Shown piece by piece: positions 38,234 to 46,721 of a stretch of 64,000 nt of DNA (positions are counted from its first letter, which is position 1; every line of letters starts with the position of its first letter). Source of the stretch: Roseateles_C aquae (lineage in GTDB: Bacteria > Pseudomonadota > Gammaproteobacteria > Burkholderiales > Burkholderiaceae_C). The notes under the pieces were generated by a model. That model was not told where the DNA came from, searched no databases, and saw only the letters and a program-made list of their open reading frames with translations. The position numbers were made by a program, and so were the translations under genes. The DNA lies in assembly GCF_032337115.1 (NCBI RefSeq), contig NZ_JAVXZY010000006.1, forward strand, positions 62,001 through 126,000. Direction: 5' to 3'.

Positions 38234-41146
38234 TCAGCTATAAATATTTGTACACCGTCGCACCTGAAATCTACCGTCACCCTTCTGTCGAATCTCTGCA
38301 TCAAAGACCAACCCCACCTTCAGATGCTCTTGAAAATTCAAGGGGAACGCATTTTTGTGAAAAAAGACTTCATTAGACGACGGCTCAATACATGCAAAAC
38401 CATATCCACGATGGGCATTGTAGTGGCGAATTGCACACTTTTCGACTTTTACAATATTCAACTCTGCAACAAAGCTGTCAATCGACCTAACAACTATATC
38501 TCTCTCTCGCTTCCCGAGTGTGCAGAGAATAAAGTCGTTTTCGTATATAGCAGCCACTTTTGTCGATTCAAGGCTTGACATCTTGAAATAGACGTCATGA
38601 TTGAGCTCTTTGAAAGAAATGAAACCGAAATCTTTATCAGGGTCATAGCGCGACACCATCCCAACCAATTTTTCTGTTAGTAGAGCAGTGCTTTCAGTTG
38701 AGCCACTAGTCTTGTCAGCACCGAAAGCCTTGATGTTTCTAAGCAACTCACGTTGGCATTCAAATTGCTCCCTATCTTGATCCGTTGAAATATACTTCGC
38801 ATCTTCGCTTATCAGGTAATTGGAGAATTGCTTTCTGACAAAAGTCACAATTTCTGCAAATTGCCGATTTGACTTATACCAAGCCTCAATCAAACTGGCG
38901 GTTTCCGGATTTGAAATGGCAGTAGTAACTGCCATTTGATAAAAGTAAACGTTATTCCTTGTCGACAAATCGTAGTGTGCGAGACCCTTGTAGGTTATAG
39001 CAATTTTCTGCGCGTCACTTAGGGAACTCGCTGAAGGGTCGTAAGGCTCTACCAAACGTAAAGAGACCATTTCCGAGAGGCTTCTTTGCAAGTCTGTCGC
39101 ATCGATGCAAAGCGCTTCAAAATATTGAAGCATGGAATGAACTGTCAGATGTCTTTCTTCTACATCTCTGCCCGAAAACTTTACAGTTTTGAGCAGCGCA
39201 AGAATTCTCAGCATTAATAGCGGCGAATGAGGCCGCTCCGAATCCACTTTGAATGTAGAAATGACGCCAAACTCTCCGCCAGAGTCTGCCTTGTAGGCCT
39301 CATAGTCACCTCGAATGAGCGCGTCAATGAACTTGGTATAGCTTATTGGCTCAGAGGTGACGTAACTAACTACCAAATCTTCGATTCGCATAACCGGCGA
39401 TGTAATGATTCTCTTGGAGAGATTCATAATTGATCTGATGTTGTAGTTTGTCAGTTCGCCTAGCGTTTTTGCCGTGTAGTTATTCTCTACAAATACATCC
39501 TCCAAGACCTGGGCGAACTTGCTGATGCTTTTGAACTCAATGCGAATCCCCTTGCTGGTGAGGTATGCGCGTCTTTCTGTATCATTGGCGGCAACAAGTT
39601 TTCGATTTAAAAAGTCGATTCTCTTTCTAAACACTTCCCTCGGCGAGGGGGTCGGAAGGAAGAAGGATCTTGATTGGTGAATCGTAAATATATCTGTCTT
39701 TGAAAAAATCCACGCGGACTTATCGGTGACGGGAAACATCAGCATGCAATACTTGGCTTTCCGCCTGTACGCGTGGCAAAACTGAAAGATCTTGACCTTG
39801 AACTCAAGGCTGAATTCATCTGTGTTATCTAAAACCAAGATCGGCAATTTCTTACGATTTCGAATCGCGAAATTTAGGAGACTCTCAAGATAGCTCTCCC
39901 TGTTTTGCCTCACTTCTTTCTCTAAGTAGTCAGCGAACCTTTTATCAAATTCATTCCTGTCATTTTCGTATATTTTCTTTAGATAACCAGCCGACATTCT
40001 CTGGTATTCACCAAAGTACATCCCCTGAAGGTCACTATAGCTTGGATGACCTTCATCGAACAGGCCCTTTTCCAAAGAAAATATAATACTCTCTGTTATC
40101 CAGGAAATACTCGTATCGCCATCGCCAGTAGCATCCAAGCAATTTATGCTTATTGGAAGGCAATTTTTTCGAGTACTAGCGGGTAGTATTTTAGAGAAGA
40201 ATCGTTCAATGTATGTGGTTTTACCCGATCCGGTCGGACCGACGACAAATACGGACATATCCGATTCAGAAGGCAACTCCGCATGAACGTTTCCCTCAAT
40301 TAACTTTGTTAGATCACTACCGACTTTGCTATTATCTCTTGATATGTTGCTTAGTATGCTGTTTGTTATCTTCTCTAACGAATAGTCAGCGATTCTGCTT
40401 TCATTGGACTCGACAAAGCACTCGGTCAATATTTCGGCATTATTTTCGCCCGTAAGGTGCGTAAAAAATCCATTAAAAATTTTCTCCAAATCAAATGCCA
40501 AACTTGACTTTTGAAGCAAGCCTATCTCATTGGCCTCGAGAGGCGCTTTTAAAGGAACATTAAGATGTTGACGATTATTGTGCAGTTGGTCAAAAATAAA
40601 ATTGAATGTCTTCTGCTCGAAACATTCGTATGCCAAGAGTTCATAAAAGATACTAAATGAATTCTCAATGGCCTCCAACGAAGGAAAGACAAAGGCATCC
40701 TTTTCCTTGTAGCTTGCGCCGTTGACCCATGTTTTGAAAATAATCCATCGAATTCCATCCGTCACAACGGCAATTGGGATCCCCTCCTCAGACGCATAAC
40801 TAAAGGCCTGCTGAATTCCGGCGATCGAGGGTCGCAACGAAGTACCAGATATCTTTAGGGTTCTATGCTTATCCAAAACCGCTGATTCGATCCCTAAGAT
40901 TCCATTCTTCTTGGCTTCAACTACAAGTGATGGTTTATCACCCACCTTTAGTACATAGTCAGAGTAGCCACAATCATGTTGCCTCTCGCAAGTGAATTGC
41001 GTGAATGACCACCCCAAACACTCGTTGAATAACCGGTTGATGACTTTGACTTTGGCATCTTCTTCGCTTTCAATGAAGCTGATGTCATTCCGTATGTCCA
41101 CCAGAAGAGCTTTAAGTCTCTTTTCGGCAAGGTCTACATTGGACAT
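38234..41146 (-). CDS. Nuclease-like / P-loop NTPase protein with two C-terminal cold-shock-like domains
   Basis: A 970-residue protein of no named family, in AT-rich DNA unlike its neighbours. Domains in order: residues about 10-140 resemble the N-terminal PD-(D/E)xK nuclease domain of type I restriction R subunits (Asp63 in YSDYVLK; Glu77-x-Lys79 in SLVVEAKK; later QQAFSYASEEGIPIAVVTDG). The P-loop NTPase core has Walker A GPTGSGKT (303-310) and Walker B LPILVLDNTDEF (Asp440), with a STAND- or ORC-like layout and possible winged-helix region near 640-740. Two cold-shock-like OB folds follow: 827-888 (DFGFISF, DVYF) and 903-967 (GYGFACI, EVFFHKNAF). A GGGAG site lies six bases before the ATG at 41146. 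Probably a defence protein that senses nucleic acid and activates a nuclease (inference). Confidence 0.85.
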   Translation of the reverse strand: MSNVDLAEKRLKALLVDIRNDISFIESEEDAKVKVINRLFNECLGWSFTQFTCERQHDCGYSDYVLKVGDKPSLVVEAKKNGILGIESAVLDKHRTLKISGTSLRPSIAGIQQAFSYASEEGIPIAVVTDGIRWIIFKTWVNGASYKEKDAFVFPSLEAIENSFSIFYELLAYECFEQKTFNFIFDQLHNNRQHLNVPLKAPLEANEIGLLQKSSLAFDLEKIFNGFFTHLTGENNAEILTECFVESNESRIADYSLEKITNSILSNISRDNSKVGSDLTKLIEGNVHAELPSESDMSVFVVGPTGSGKTTYIERFFSKILPASTRKNCLPISINCLDATGDGDTSISWITESIIFSLEKGLFDEGHPSYSDLQGMYFGEYQRMSAGYLKKIYENDRNEFDKRFADYLEKEVRQNRESYLESLLNFAIRNRKKLPILVLDNTDEFSLEFKVKIFQFCHAYRRKAKYCMLMFPVTDKSAWIFSKTDIFTIHQSRSFFLPTPSPREVFRKRIDFLNRKLVAANDTERRAYLTSKGIRIEFKSISKFAQVLEDVFVENNYTAKTLGELTNYNIRSIMNLSKRIITSPVMRIEDLVVSYVTSEPISYTKFIDALIRGDYEAYKADSGGEFGVISTFKVDSERPHSPLLMLRILALLKTVKFSGRDVEERHLTVHSMLQYFEALCIDATDLQRSLSEMVSLRLVEPYDPSASSLSDAQKIAITYKGLAHYDLSTRNNVYFYQMAVTTAISNPETASLIEAWYKSNRQFAEIVTFVRKQFSNYLISEDAKYISTDQDREQFECQRELLRNIKAFGADKTSGSTESTALLTEKLVGMVSRYDPDKDFGFISFKELNHDVYFKMSSLESTKVAAIYENDFILCTLGKRERDIVVRSIDSFVAELNIVKVEKCAIRHYNAHRGYGFACIEPSSNEVFFHKNAFPLNFQEHLKVGLVFDAEIRQKGDGRFQVRRCTNIYS

Positions 41147-41286
41147 CCAGTTCTCCCAAAGCAATCAAAGTTGAAATTTGTAAATACGCCTGTTGCTTAC
41201 AGGGCGCAATTAACGCTCGCTCCGCCGATTTTTCAAAAATCTGGCACCTCGTCTACGACGACACAAATTCGGGTTAATTCGGCAGC

Positions 41287-41474
41287 GAATTCGGGGTCAG
41301 GCCTTAAATGTTTACCCCATCGAGTTGGAGCGCTGCTCAAGAGCACAACTGAGCCGCCCACTTAACATTTAAGACTTGACCCCGATTTCGTGCCGATTTC
41401 CTGTACTCGATTTCGCATGTACTTGGAATTCAAGATCATTTGCGGGAATTCGGGGTCAAGTCTTAAATGTTAAG
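41287..41474. repeat. Three REP-like elements after the island gene
   Basis: Three related stretches: GAATTCGGGGTCAGGCCTTA (41287), its inverted relative ending GACTTGACCCCGATTTCG (41361-41390), and GAATTCGGGGTCAAGTCTTA (41446). Elements 1 and 2 and elements 2 and 3 can pair as long inverted repeats. No transposase is present here. The gap 41147-41578 holds no other feature apart from a TTTCAAAAATCTGGCAC stretch at the island edge. Confidence 0.75.
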
Positions 41475-41578
41475 CCCTACCGCCTCAAGTTTCCCAGTCG
41501 CCCCAGTCCGAGCTGAAAATCCAGACCAACCCAAACGTCAATAATCTTCGCAAGTTTCAAGCTTGTTTTAGCAGCCCA

Positions 41579-41815
41579 TCAAATCAAGTCGCTTCGCTCC
41601 GAATATGGCTGCATATCAACTTCAGGACACGCCGAGCGGTACAGCCCCCAGCCCATGTATTCGTAGTACTTGCTCATCGCCTCGAAGGCGCAGTCGGCGC
41701 TCACCGTCCAAACCCAACGTGCATCCGATTCCAGCAAGGCTCGTGCTACATCGCCATTCGGCCCTGCAAGGCAAAACGTCTGTGACGTCTGGCTGACCCA
41801 GAGTTCATGAAGCAT
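41579..41815 (-). CDS. Small hypothetical protein
   Basis: A 78-residue soluble protein, no domain named. It reads MLHELWVSQTSQTFCLAGPN, then a helical and aromatic part with RWVWTVSADCAFEAMSKYY and EYMGWGLYRSACPEVD. This pattern (hydrophobic VSQT...C...GP, then FEAMxKYYEYMGWG) recurs in small uncharacterised proteins of Betaproteobacteria as far as I recognise. ATG at 41815 is chosen; a TTG at 41854 would add 13 residues. The region lies at the edge of the AT-rich island but has normal codon use. Confidence 0.6.
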   Translation of the reverse strand: MLHELWVSQTSQTFCLAGPNGDVARALLESDARWVWTVSADCAFEAMSKYYEYMGWGLYRSACPEVDMQPYSERSDLI

Positions 41816-41869
41816 GGATACATCCCTGTCCGCTGACAGGTACCTCGAAACCAAAGTGAACAGCGACCA

Positions 41870-42097
41870 TCACTCGCCCTCGCCCGGTGCCACGCCTGCC
41901 TTGACCACCTGCACCCGCGCGGCCATTGCTTGCAAAGCCGCCAGAAGCTGATCATCCTCGACGTAGAAGACTTCAGGGCAAGGCTCCTTGGGCCTGATCG
42001 CGTTGACAAGCAACTGCCCCAATCGCAGGTCAGGCGACTCGACCCACGCGAGGCGAATCGCGGCCAGTACATCATCGATTCGGGCGGGCTCTCGCAT
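41870..42097 (-). CDS. Small hypothetical protein
   Basis: A 75-residue protein beginning MREPARIDDVLAAIRLAWVE, followed by SPDLRLGQLLVNAIRPKEPC, a helical start and a short beta-like part, then FYVEDDQLLAALQAMAARV. A common small-protein pattern (arginine- and aspartate-rich start, then DLRLGQLLVNA) of unknown function. The ATG at 42097 is selected as family-like; the longer frame to 42232 has no signal. It sits between two other small hypotheticals on the same strand, possibly co-transcribed. Confidence 0.65.
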   Translation of the reverse strand: MREPARIDDVLAAIRLAWVESPDLRLGQLLVNAIRPKEPCPEVFYVEDDQLLAALQAMAARVQVVKAGVAPGEGE

Positions 42098-42232
42098 TGA
42101 TTTCTCGCATTGATCCAAGGCTGTCTTTCTGCAAGCGATTCTGATGGCAGAAGTTCGGCTGAGTCTTGAAGTCGCCGGCCGAGCCGGTATCAGTTGCTTC
42201 CCAAAATTCCCTGAGGGCCTGGTCGCCGGCAC

Positions 42233-42733
42233 CTACTCCACATCGATCTGGAACCACTCAGGATGGGAACTCTTCATCAACAGAAGCACCGCATCGCCAA
42301 ACGCCGCCGCATCAAAATCTCTCGGCTTCCGCTTCATCCGCTCGACGCGATGAATGGAACTCAGCAGGGCAGTCCATAGGGCAGCCATCTGGTCTCGCAG
42401 TGACTGATCCTTGATGGCCAGCCAGTCAATCTGACCGACGGAGACCAGCGCCTTCATCTTCGGCCGATAGCTGCAGTAGTCGCTGCGGGCCTTTAAGGAC
42501 TCACCCCACCCCTCGATGTCCGCAATTTCCAACCCGAAGTGATAGGCCTCGATGGACGTACCGAACCCAACGTTCGCCAGGTGGGTCGCACAGAACGCTT
42601 CGAAGGCGGGCACGTCGACGTGCCAGCGGCCCGTCTCGGGCGGTGGGCCACCGTAGTAAGTCGTCTTGCAAGCTGGCGTCGGGCCGTCGCACACCACCTC
42701 TTCGCCCGTGGTCAGGTGAACAATGAATTTCAT
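42233..42733 (-). CDS. Hypothetical protein
   Basis: A 166-residue soluble protein without a recognised domain. It begins with beta strands (MKFIVHLTTGEEVVCDGPTP), then an aromatic segment CKTTYYGGPPPETGRWHVDV, a helical middle (AFEAFCATHLANVGFGTSIE) and a long C-terminal helix with LTALLSSIHRVERMKRKPRD-like charge pattern. Length and composition resemble immunity or anti-toxin-like accessory proteins, but this is not supported by a motif. It precedes two small genes on the same strand. No partner toxin is seen. Confidence 0.65.
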   Translation of the reverse strand: MKFIVHLTTGEEVVCDGPTPACKTTYYGGPPPETGRWHVDVPAFEAFCATHLANVGFGTSIEAYHFGLEIADIEGWGESLKARSDYCSYRPKMKALVSVGQIDWLAIKDQSLRDQMAALWTALLSSIHRVERMKRKPRDFDAAAFGDAVLLLMKSSHPEWFQIDVE

Positions 42734-42768
42734 AGCGGCTTCCGCGCCAGATGAATCGCCACAATCCC

Positions 42769-43491
42769 CTAGCTCAGCCGCTCGAACTGCACGCCCTCAA
42801 AGCCCGCCAGTAGCAACTCTTCGGCCAACGCCTCCGCGCTTGGGAACTCGCGAATGCCTTGCAGCAGATAGCGGTAGGCCGAGGCATCGCCGCCCGTGGC
42901 CAGCCAGCCCAGCGCCGGCATGCACAGCGCCATATAGGCCAGGTAGGCGCGCTGCAGCCAGCGCCAGCGGATGTTCGATGCCTCCAGGATTACCAGCCGC
43001 CCGCCCGGCTTGAGCACGCGGCGCGCCTCCTGCAAGGCCTGCTGCCGGTTGCAGATCTTCAGGCAGAGCGAGAGCGAGTAGGCGTCCAGGCTGTTGTCGG
43101 GCACCTCGGGCATGGATTCCGCATTCAGCCGCCGCAGTTCCACCCGCTCGCCATGCCCGGCCAGGCGCTTGGCGGCGATCGCCAGCATCTGCGGGCTGAT
43201 GTCCGCCGCGATGATCTCGCGGCCCTGGGTGGCCTGGTGCGCCAGCACGCGCAGGATGATGTCGCCGGTGCCGGTGGCGCCATCGAGCAAGGTGTTCCAC
43301 GATTCACGCGCCATCACCTGCGCCACACGCCGCTTCCATAAGCGGTGAATGCCCAAGCTGAACACATCGCTGAGCAGGTCGTAGCGCTTGGCGATGCGGC
43401 CGAACACATCGTCAGCCTGCGGAGCAAACGCGGCGGCATTGGGGCCAGGTCTTGCCCGTTCAACATCGGGTTCAGATGATTTGTTCGCCAT
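42769..43491 (-). CDS. UbiE/COQ5-family SAM-dependent methyltransferase
   Basis: A 240-residue methyltransferase of the UbiE/COQ5 type, which methylates quinone precursors. An early DVFGRIAKRYDLLSDVFSLG matches the family start, motif I is DGATGTGDIILRV, post-motif I is IIAADISPQMLAIA, and the later VLKPGGRLVILEAS is motif II/III. The central motif LDAYSLSLCLKIC replaces the more usual DxVxxxxGLRN. These fit UbiE well, but genomes in this order usually have another ubiE near ubiB, so this may be a paralogue with a related substrate. ATG at 43491 is used; a longer reading to 43569 has no clear start. Confidence 0.82.
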   Translation of the reverse strand: MANKSSEPDVERARPGPNAAAFAPQADDVFGRIAKRYDLLSDVFSLGIHRLWKRRVAQVMARESWNTLLDGATGTGDIILRVLAHQATQGREIIAADISPQMLAIAAKRLAGHGERVELRRLNAESMPEVPDNSLDAYSLSLCLKICNRQQALQEARRVLKPGGRLVILEASNIRWRWLQRAYLAYMALCMPALGWLATGGDASAYRYLLQGIREFPSAEALAEELLLAGFEGVQFERLS

Positions 43492-43511
43492 CCCGGTTCT
43501 AGCCTTGCCTG

Positions 43512-44534
43512 TCATCGCTGCGCGGACGGGCCAGCGCCCTTCTCCGCCCCGCAGGCCCCCGCCACCCACGCCTGCGCTGCCGCACGCGCCTGAGCCTCAT
43601 CCACCCGCACATCCGGCTCGATCGCGCCAGCGATCACCCGGCCGTCCAGGCCCGCGAGCTTTGACACGGCCACCGCAAGCAGGCCGCCGCTGTGCTTCAG
43701 TTCAAACAACTGATTCCCCGTCGTCAGCCCGGCGCTGGGCATGCCGAAGCTGCGGGTTTTGGGGTGGGCCTGCAGCGCAGCAGCAATGAATTCGCCCGAG
43801 CTGGCAGTGCCAGGGCCGATCAGCACGGCCAGCGCGTGCACCGGCTGCTTGGTGGCCAGCGCAGCAGACGCGCCGTTCAACGGCGGCACGGTGATGGGCT
43901 CGCGGCTGCCATCGGCCTTGACGACGTAAGCCAGCGGCCCCGTGGGCAGCAGTGCCTCCAGGCCCATCAAGGCCGGCCACATATTGCCGCCGTGGTGCTG
44001 GGTGAGGTCGACGATCAAGCCGCAGGGCTGGCTCGCGCTGACCGCCAGCAGCGCTTGGGCCAGCGCTTTCGACTGCTGCTCGCCCACGCTCGGGTTGTCA
44101 GACAGGAAGCTGAGCAGCTCGACGACGGGTGCTTCACCCGCCTGCGCTGGCAACACGCGAAACGTGGGCTCGCTCAAGCCACCTGCGCTCGCAGGCGCCT
44201 GGTAGGCCTTGGCAGCGTTGGAGCTGAGGTACTGCGAGTGGCCATCCTGCAGCGCCGCCACCAGCTGCTGCAGCGCCCGATCAAGCGCGGATTGCCGGCC
44301 CGAGGAGGCGGCCGTTGCCTGTGCTTGGTTCAGCGCAGCGTCCCAATTCACCTTGCCAGCGTTCAACGCATGGGCCCGCAGCAGTGTGGCCACCTCGCGC
44401 ACTGCTGCCCCAGGATCGGGCACTTCGGGATCGAGCCGCGAGACAAACGGCAGAACGCCCAGCAGCGCCAGCACCAGCAGGCCAAAGCCCAGCATCAGTC
44501 GATCGGCCGTTCTCTGCAGGCGTTGCGCTTTCAT
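43512..44534 (-). CDS. S41-type peptidase (C-terminal processing peptidase-like)
   Basis: A 340-residue protein with an N-terminal membrane helix (RLMLGFGLLVLALLGVLPF, residues 13-31) and a tail-specific-protease-type catalytic core. The S41 nucleophile region is VLIGPGTASSGEFIAAALQ, with Ser in ASSGE. The Lys position cannot be fixed with confidence; TRSFGMPSAGLTTGN follows as in the family. PCGLIVDLTQHHGGNMWPAL is the usual strand before it. A PDZ domain is not evident. It may process or degrade periplasmic proteins. ATG at 44534 is preferred to a longer reading at 44582. Confidence 0.75.
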   Translation of the reverse strand: MKAQRLQRTADRLMLGFGLLVLALLGVLPFVSRLDPEVPDPGAAVREVATLLRAHALNAGKVNWDAALNQAQATAASSGRQSALDRALQQLVAALQDGHSQYLSSNAAKAYQAPASAGGLSEPTFRVLPAQAGEAPVVELLSFLSDNPSVGEQQSKALAQALLAVSASQPCGLIVDLTQHHGGNMWPALMGLEALLPTGPLAYVVKADGSREPITVPPLNGASAALATKQPVHALAVLIGPGTASSGEFIAAALQAHPKTRSFGMPSAGLTTGNQLFELKHSGGLLAVAVSKLAGLDGRVIAGAIEPDVRVDEAQARAAAQAWVAGACGAEKGAGPSAQR

Positions 44535-44750
44535 TGGAGGGTTCCCAGGCAGCGGCCATCTGCCACAGGTCCGGCGATTCAAGGTAGCTGTTCATCCGCC
44601 GCGACACCGCCTTGCTTGCAGCGAAATTGCGCGGCCATCATAAGCACTGTTTGCAGTCCAAATGAGCGGCCCCAGATCGCGAAAAACCCTGCTTGCCACG
44701 CTCGCGCGGGCAGCAATTCCAGCCCGGCTTATCCGCGCAAAGCCGCCCGC

Positions 44751-45659
44751 CTAAGCCGGCAGATCAGGCACCTTCAGGCAGGGCGCAGCCGGCTCGCTGC
44801 GCTGGCGCAGGCGGTAGACCTGGCCACGGCTGACGGATTCGACGTTGCTGGCCGGGTCCAGCACGATGGCGGCGCCGGTGAGCGCCTGGGTGAAGAACTG
44901 GCACAGGTGGAGCTGGCCGTTCATCGCACCCTTGCCGAAGACCTCGTGGTCTTCGTCCGTCTGGCCCAGCGGGCCCATATTGGAGATGTCGACGTAACGC
45001 GCATGCGGCGCCAGCGGCTCGGCCGTGCCCAGGCCCAGCGCCTGGGTGCCGGGCGGGCGGGCGTCGGTGGCGCGGCGCAGAACCCGGTCGTCCCGGTTCT
45101 GCGTCACATAGCAGTGTTCGCGCTGGGCCAGCGGCTCAAGCCAATCGGCGTGGCCCCGGTCGTCGGCATCGGGCTCGGAGAAGAGCACGGCCGAGAACAG
45201 CGGGCCGATGGCCGGCCAGTGCCCGTCCTGGATCGCCCGCTGCACGACGATGGCGCCCATGCTGTGCACCAGCAGCGCGGGCCGCGCGAGCTGAGGGTGG
45301 GCGGCCTGGTAGTCCTGCAGCCGCCTCAGCAACTCGCCCAACGCGGCGCCCGCGGCGGCGGTATGGCTGAGTGGCCGTTCGCGATCCAGCACATTGAGGC
45401 CGCGGTAGGCGGAGTCCCAGTTGAACATCAGCACGGCGGTGTCGTAGCCGCGCTCGATCTTGTGCACGGCCAAGCCCTCGATGAAGGCGCCGCCCTTGAG
45501 GCTCTTGCCCGGTTCCTTGCCGCGCCCATGGACGAAGAAAACGATGGGTTTGCCCCGCGCGACCAAGCGGTCCATCAGCGCGGCAAACTGGTCCATGCGC
45601 CAGCCCTGAGCATCTGCGCTATAGAGCGGCGTGTCGGCATTGAACTTGAGGCCGGGCAT
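44751..45659 (-). CDS. Alpha/beta hydrolase-like protein
   Basis: A 302-residue protein with an alpha/beta hydrolase core. The nucleophile elbow is LVHSMGAIVVQRA (Ser in HSMGA), preceded by a strand FFVHGRGKEPG that would form the oxyanion side. The following region YDTAVLMFNWDSAYRGL is typical of hydrolases of the DUF900/lipase type. The Asp may lie in VLFSEPDADDRG and the His in EDHEVFGKGAMNGQLHLCQF. No signal peptide is visible. ATG at 45659 has GGGAG eight bases upstream. Neighbours give no clue to its substrate. Confidence 0.78.
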   Translation of the reverse strand: MPGLKFNADTPLYSADAQGWRMDQFAALMDRLVARGKPIVFFVHGRGKEPGKSLKGGAFIEGLAVHKIERGYDTAVLMFNWDSAYRGLNVLDRERPLSHTAAAGAALGELLRRLQDYQAAHPQLARPALLVHSMGAIVVQRAIQDGHWPAIGPLFSAVLFSEPDADDRGHADWLEPLAQREHCYVTQNRDDRVLRRATDARPPGTQALGLGTAEPLAPHARYVDISNMGPLGQTDEDHEVFGKGAMNGQLHLCQFFTQALTGAAIVLDPASNVESVSRGQVYRLRQRSEPAAPCLKVPDLPA

Positions 45660-45752
45660 ACCTTGCACTCCCTTGAGACGCGTGCCAGCACGCTGAGGTC
45701 GTCATCATGGCGTGGCCGCCAGCCCGGGCCCATCCGGACTGTCCCCGGCTAA

Positions 45753-45930
45753 GGAAGGTCTGCATCAGTCAGCGTGAGCCGTGGTTGAGAGAAATGGGGC
45801 GGCCCTGCAGCATCGATTTCAGGCGCGCTGCGAAGGTCGGGCTGGTGGCCCGACAGCCGAGCAGCGCAACACCCGTGGGGGCCCCTTTTCTCTCAACCCG
45901 CAGGGCAAGCACCAGCCATGCCGACCTTCC
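45753..45930. mobile_element. MITE-like element copy 1
   Basis: Non-coding, 178 bp, with 13-bp terminal inverted repeats GGAAGGTC(T/G)GCAT differing at one position. Inside, a second inverted pair (TTGAGAGAAA...TTTTCTCTCAA) and a hairpin GTCGGGC-TGGTG-GCCCGAC suggest a cloverleaf-like fold. Internal sequence shares blocks with 50273-50533, including GGTCTGCATC, GGCGGCC, CCGAGCAGCGCAA and CTCAACCCGCAGGG. It lies before the GNAT gene at 46022. No transposase is seen. The rest of the 45660-46021 gap is featureless. Confidence 0.75.
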
Positions 45931-46021
45931 CTAAGCATCAGGCCTCAGCCAAACGTTCGGCGTTCAACGCCCGGCCTGCGCACAATCCAGGCACTGCATC
46001 GACATCTACACCCTCCCCCGC

Positions 46022-46549
46022 ATGACCATCCTCCACACCGCCCGCCTGCGCCTCGAACCGATGAGCGATGCCCACCTCGACGGCCTGGCCGAGATGAACG
46101 CCGACCCGGAGGTGGCGCGCTACATCAGCGGAAAGCCCGAAACGCGCGAAGACACGCAGTCCGCCATCGAACGGGTCAAGGCCAAGTGGGCGGAATGGGG
46201 CTATTCGTGGTGGAGCTTCATCGAGCTTGAGAGCGGCTTGGTGGTGGGCGCCGGCTGTGTGCAGCACCTGGGCAAGGACAAGGCGAATCCGCATGAGCTC
46301 GGCTGGCGCCTGCGCCGCGACCGCTGGGGCCGCGGCTACGCGATCGAGGCCGCCCTCGAGATGGCCCGCTTCGCCTTTGAAGACCTGCACGCGCCGCTGG
46401 TGCAGGCCGTTTGCGTGCCGGCCAACACCGCATCCTCGGCGGTGATGCTCAAGCTGGGCATGCACTACGTCGGCCTGCAGACCTGGTACGAGCAGGAGAT
46501 GGCCACCTACGAGCTGCAGGCCGCCGCCTGGCGGGCGCAGCGCGCCTGA
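46022..46549 (+). CDS. GNAT acetyltransferase of the RimJ/RimL type
   Basis: A 175-residue acetyltransferase likely to transfer acetyl from acetyl-CoA to a protein N-terminus or a small amine. The start MTILHTARLRLEPMSDAHLD is typical of the RimJ/RimL group. Motif A is LGWRLRRDRWGRGYAIEAAL (RxxxxGxG/A with RDRWGRG), and motif B follows in VCVPANTASSAVMLKLGMHY. It is paralogous to the gene at 51394 (same start, same WWSF, GAGCVQHLG and GMHY). A gap of some 350 bases with the MITE-like element precedes it. The substrate is unknown. Confidence 0.88.
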   Translation: MTILHTARLRLEPMSDAHLDGLAEMNADPEVARYISGKPETREDTQSAIERVKAKWAEWGYSWWSFIELESGLVVGAGCVQHLGKDKANPHELGWRLRRDRWGRGYAIEAALEMARFAFEDLHAPLVQAVCVPANTASSAVMLKLGMHYVGLQTWYEQEMATYELQAAAWRAQRA

Positions 46550-46721
46550 CGCGAGACAGCGAGGCTTTGCAGCGTCAGATCTCGCCGCTTTCACGCTGCC
46601 GGGCGAGCGCCCTCCCGAATGCGCTCCTGAACACCACACAAGGCGCGGCCGGTCAGCCAGCACCTAAAAAGCTCAGCCCAGCGGCCGAGCCCGTGCAGGC
46701 TTCGCGCGCTGACGGCACCCT

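Noticed and set aside
38155..38578. Short plus-strand frames in the AT-rich edge
   Set aside because: They overlap the C-terminal cold-shock coding region of the large gene and have no ribosome site or homology pattern.
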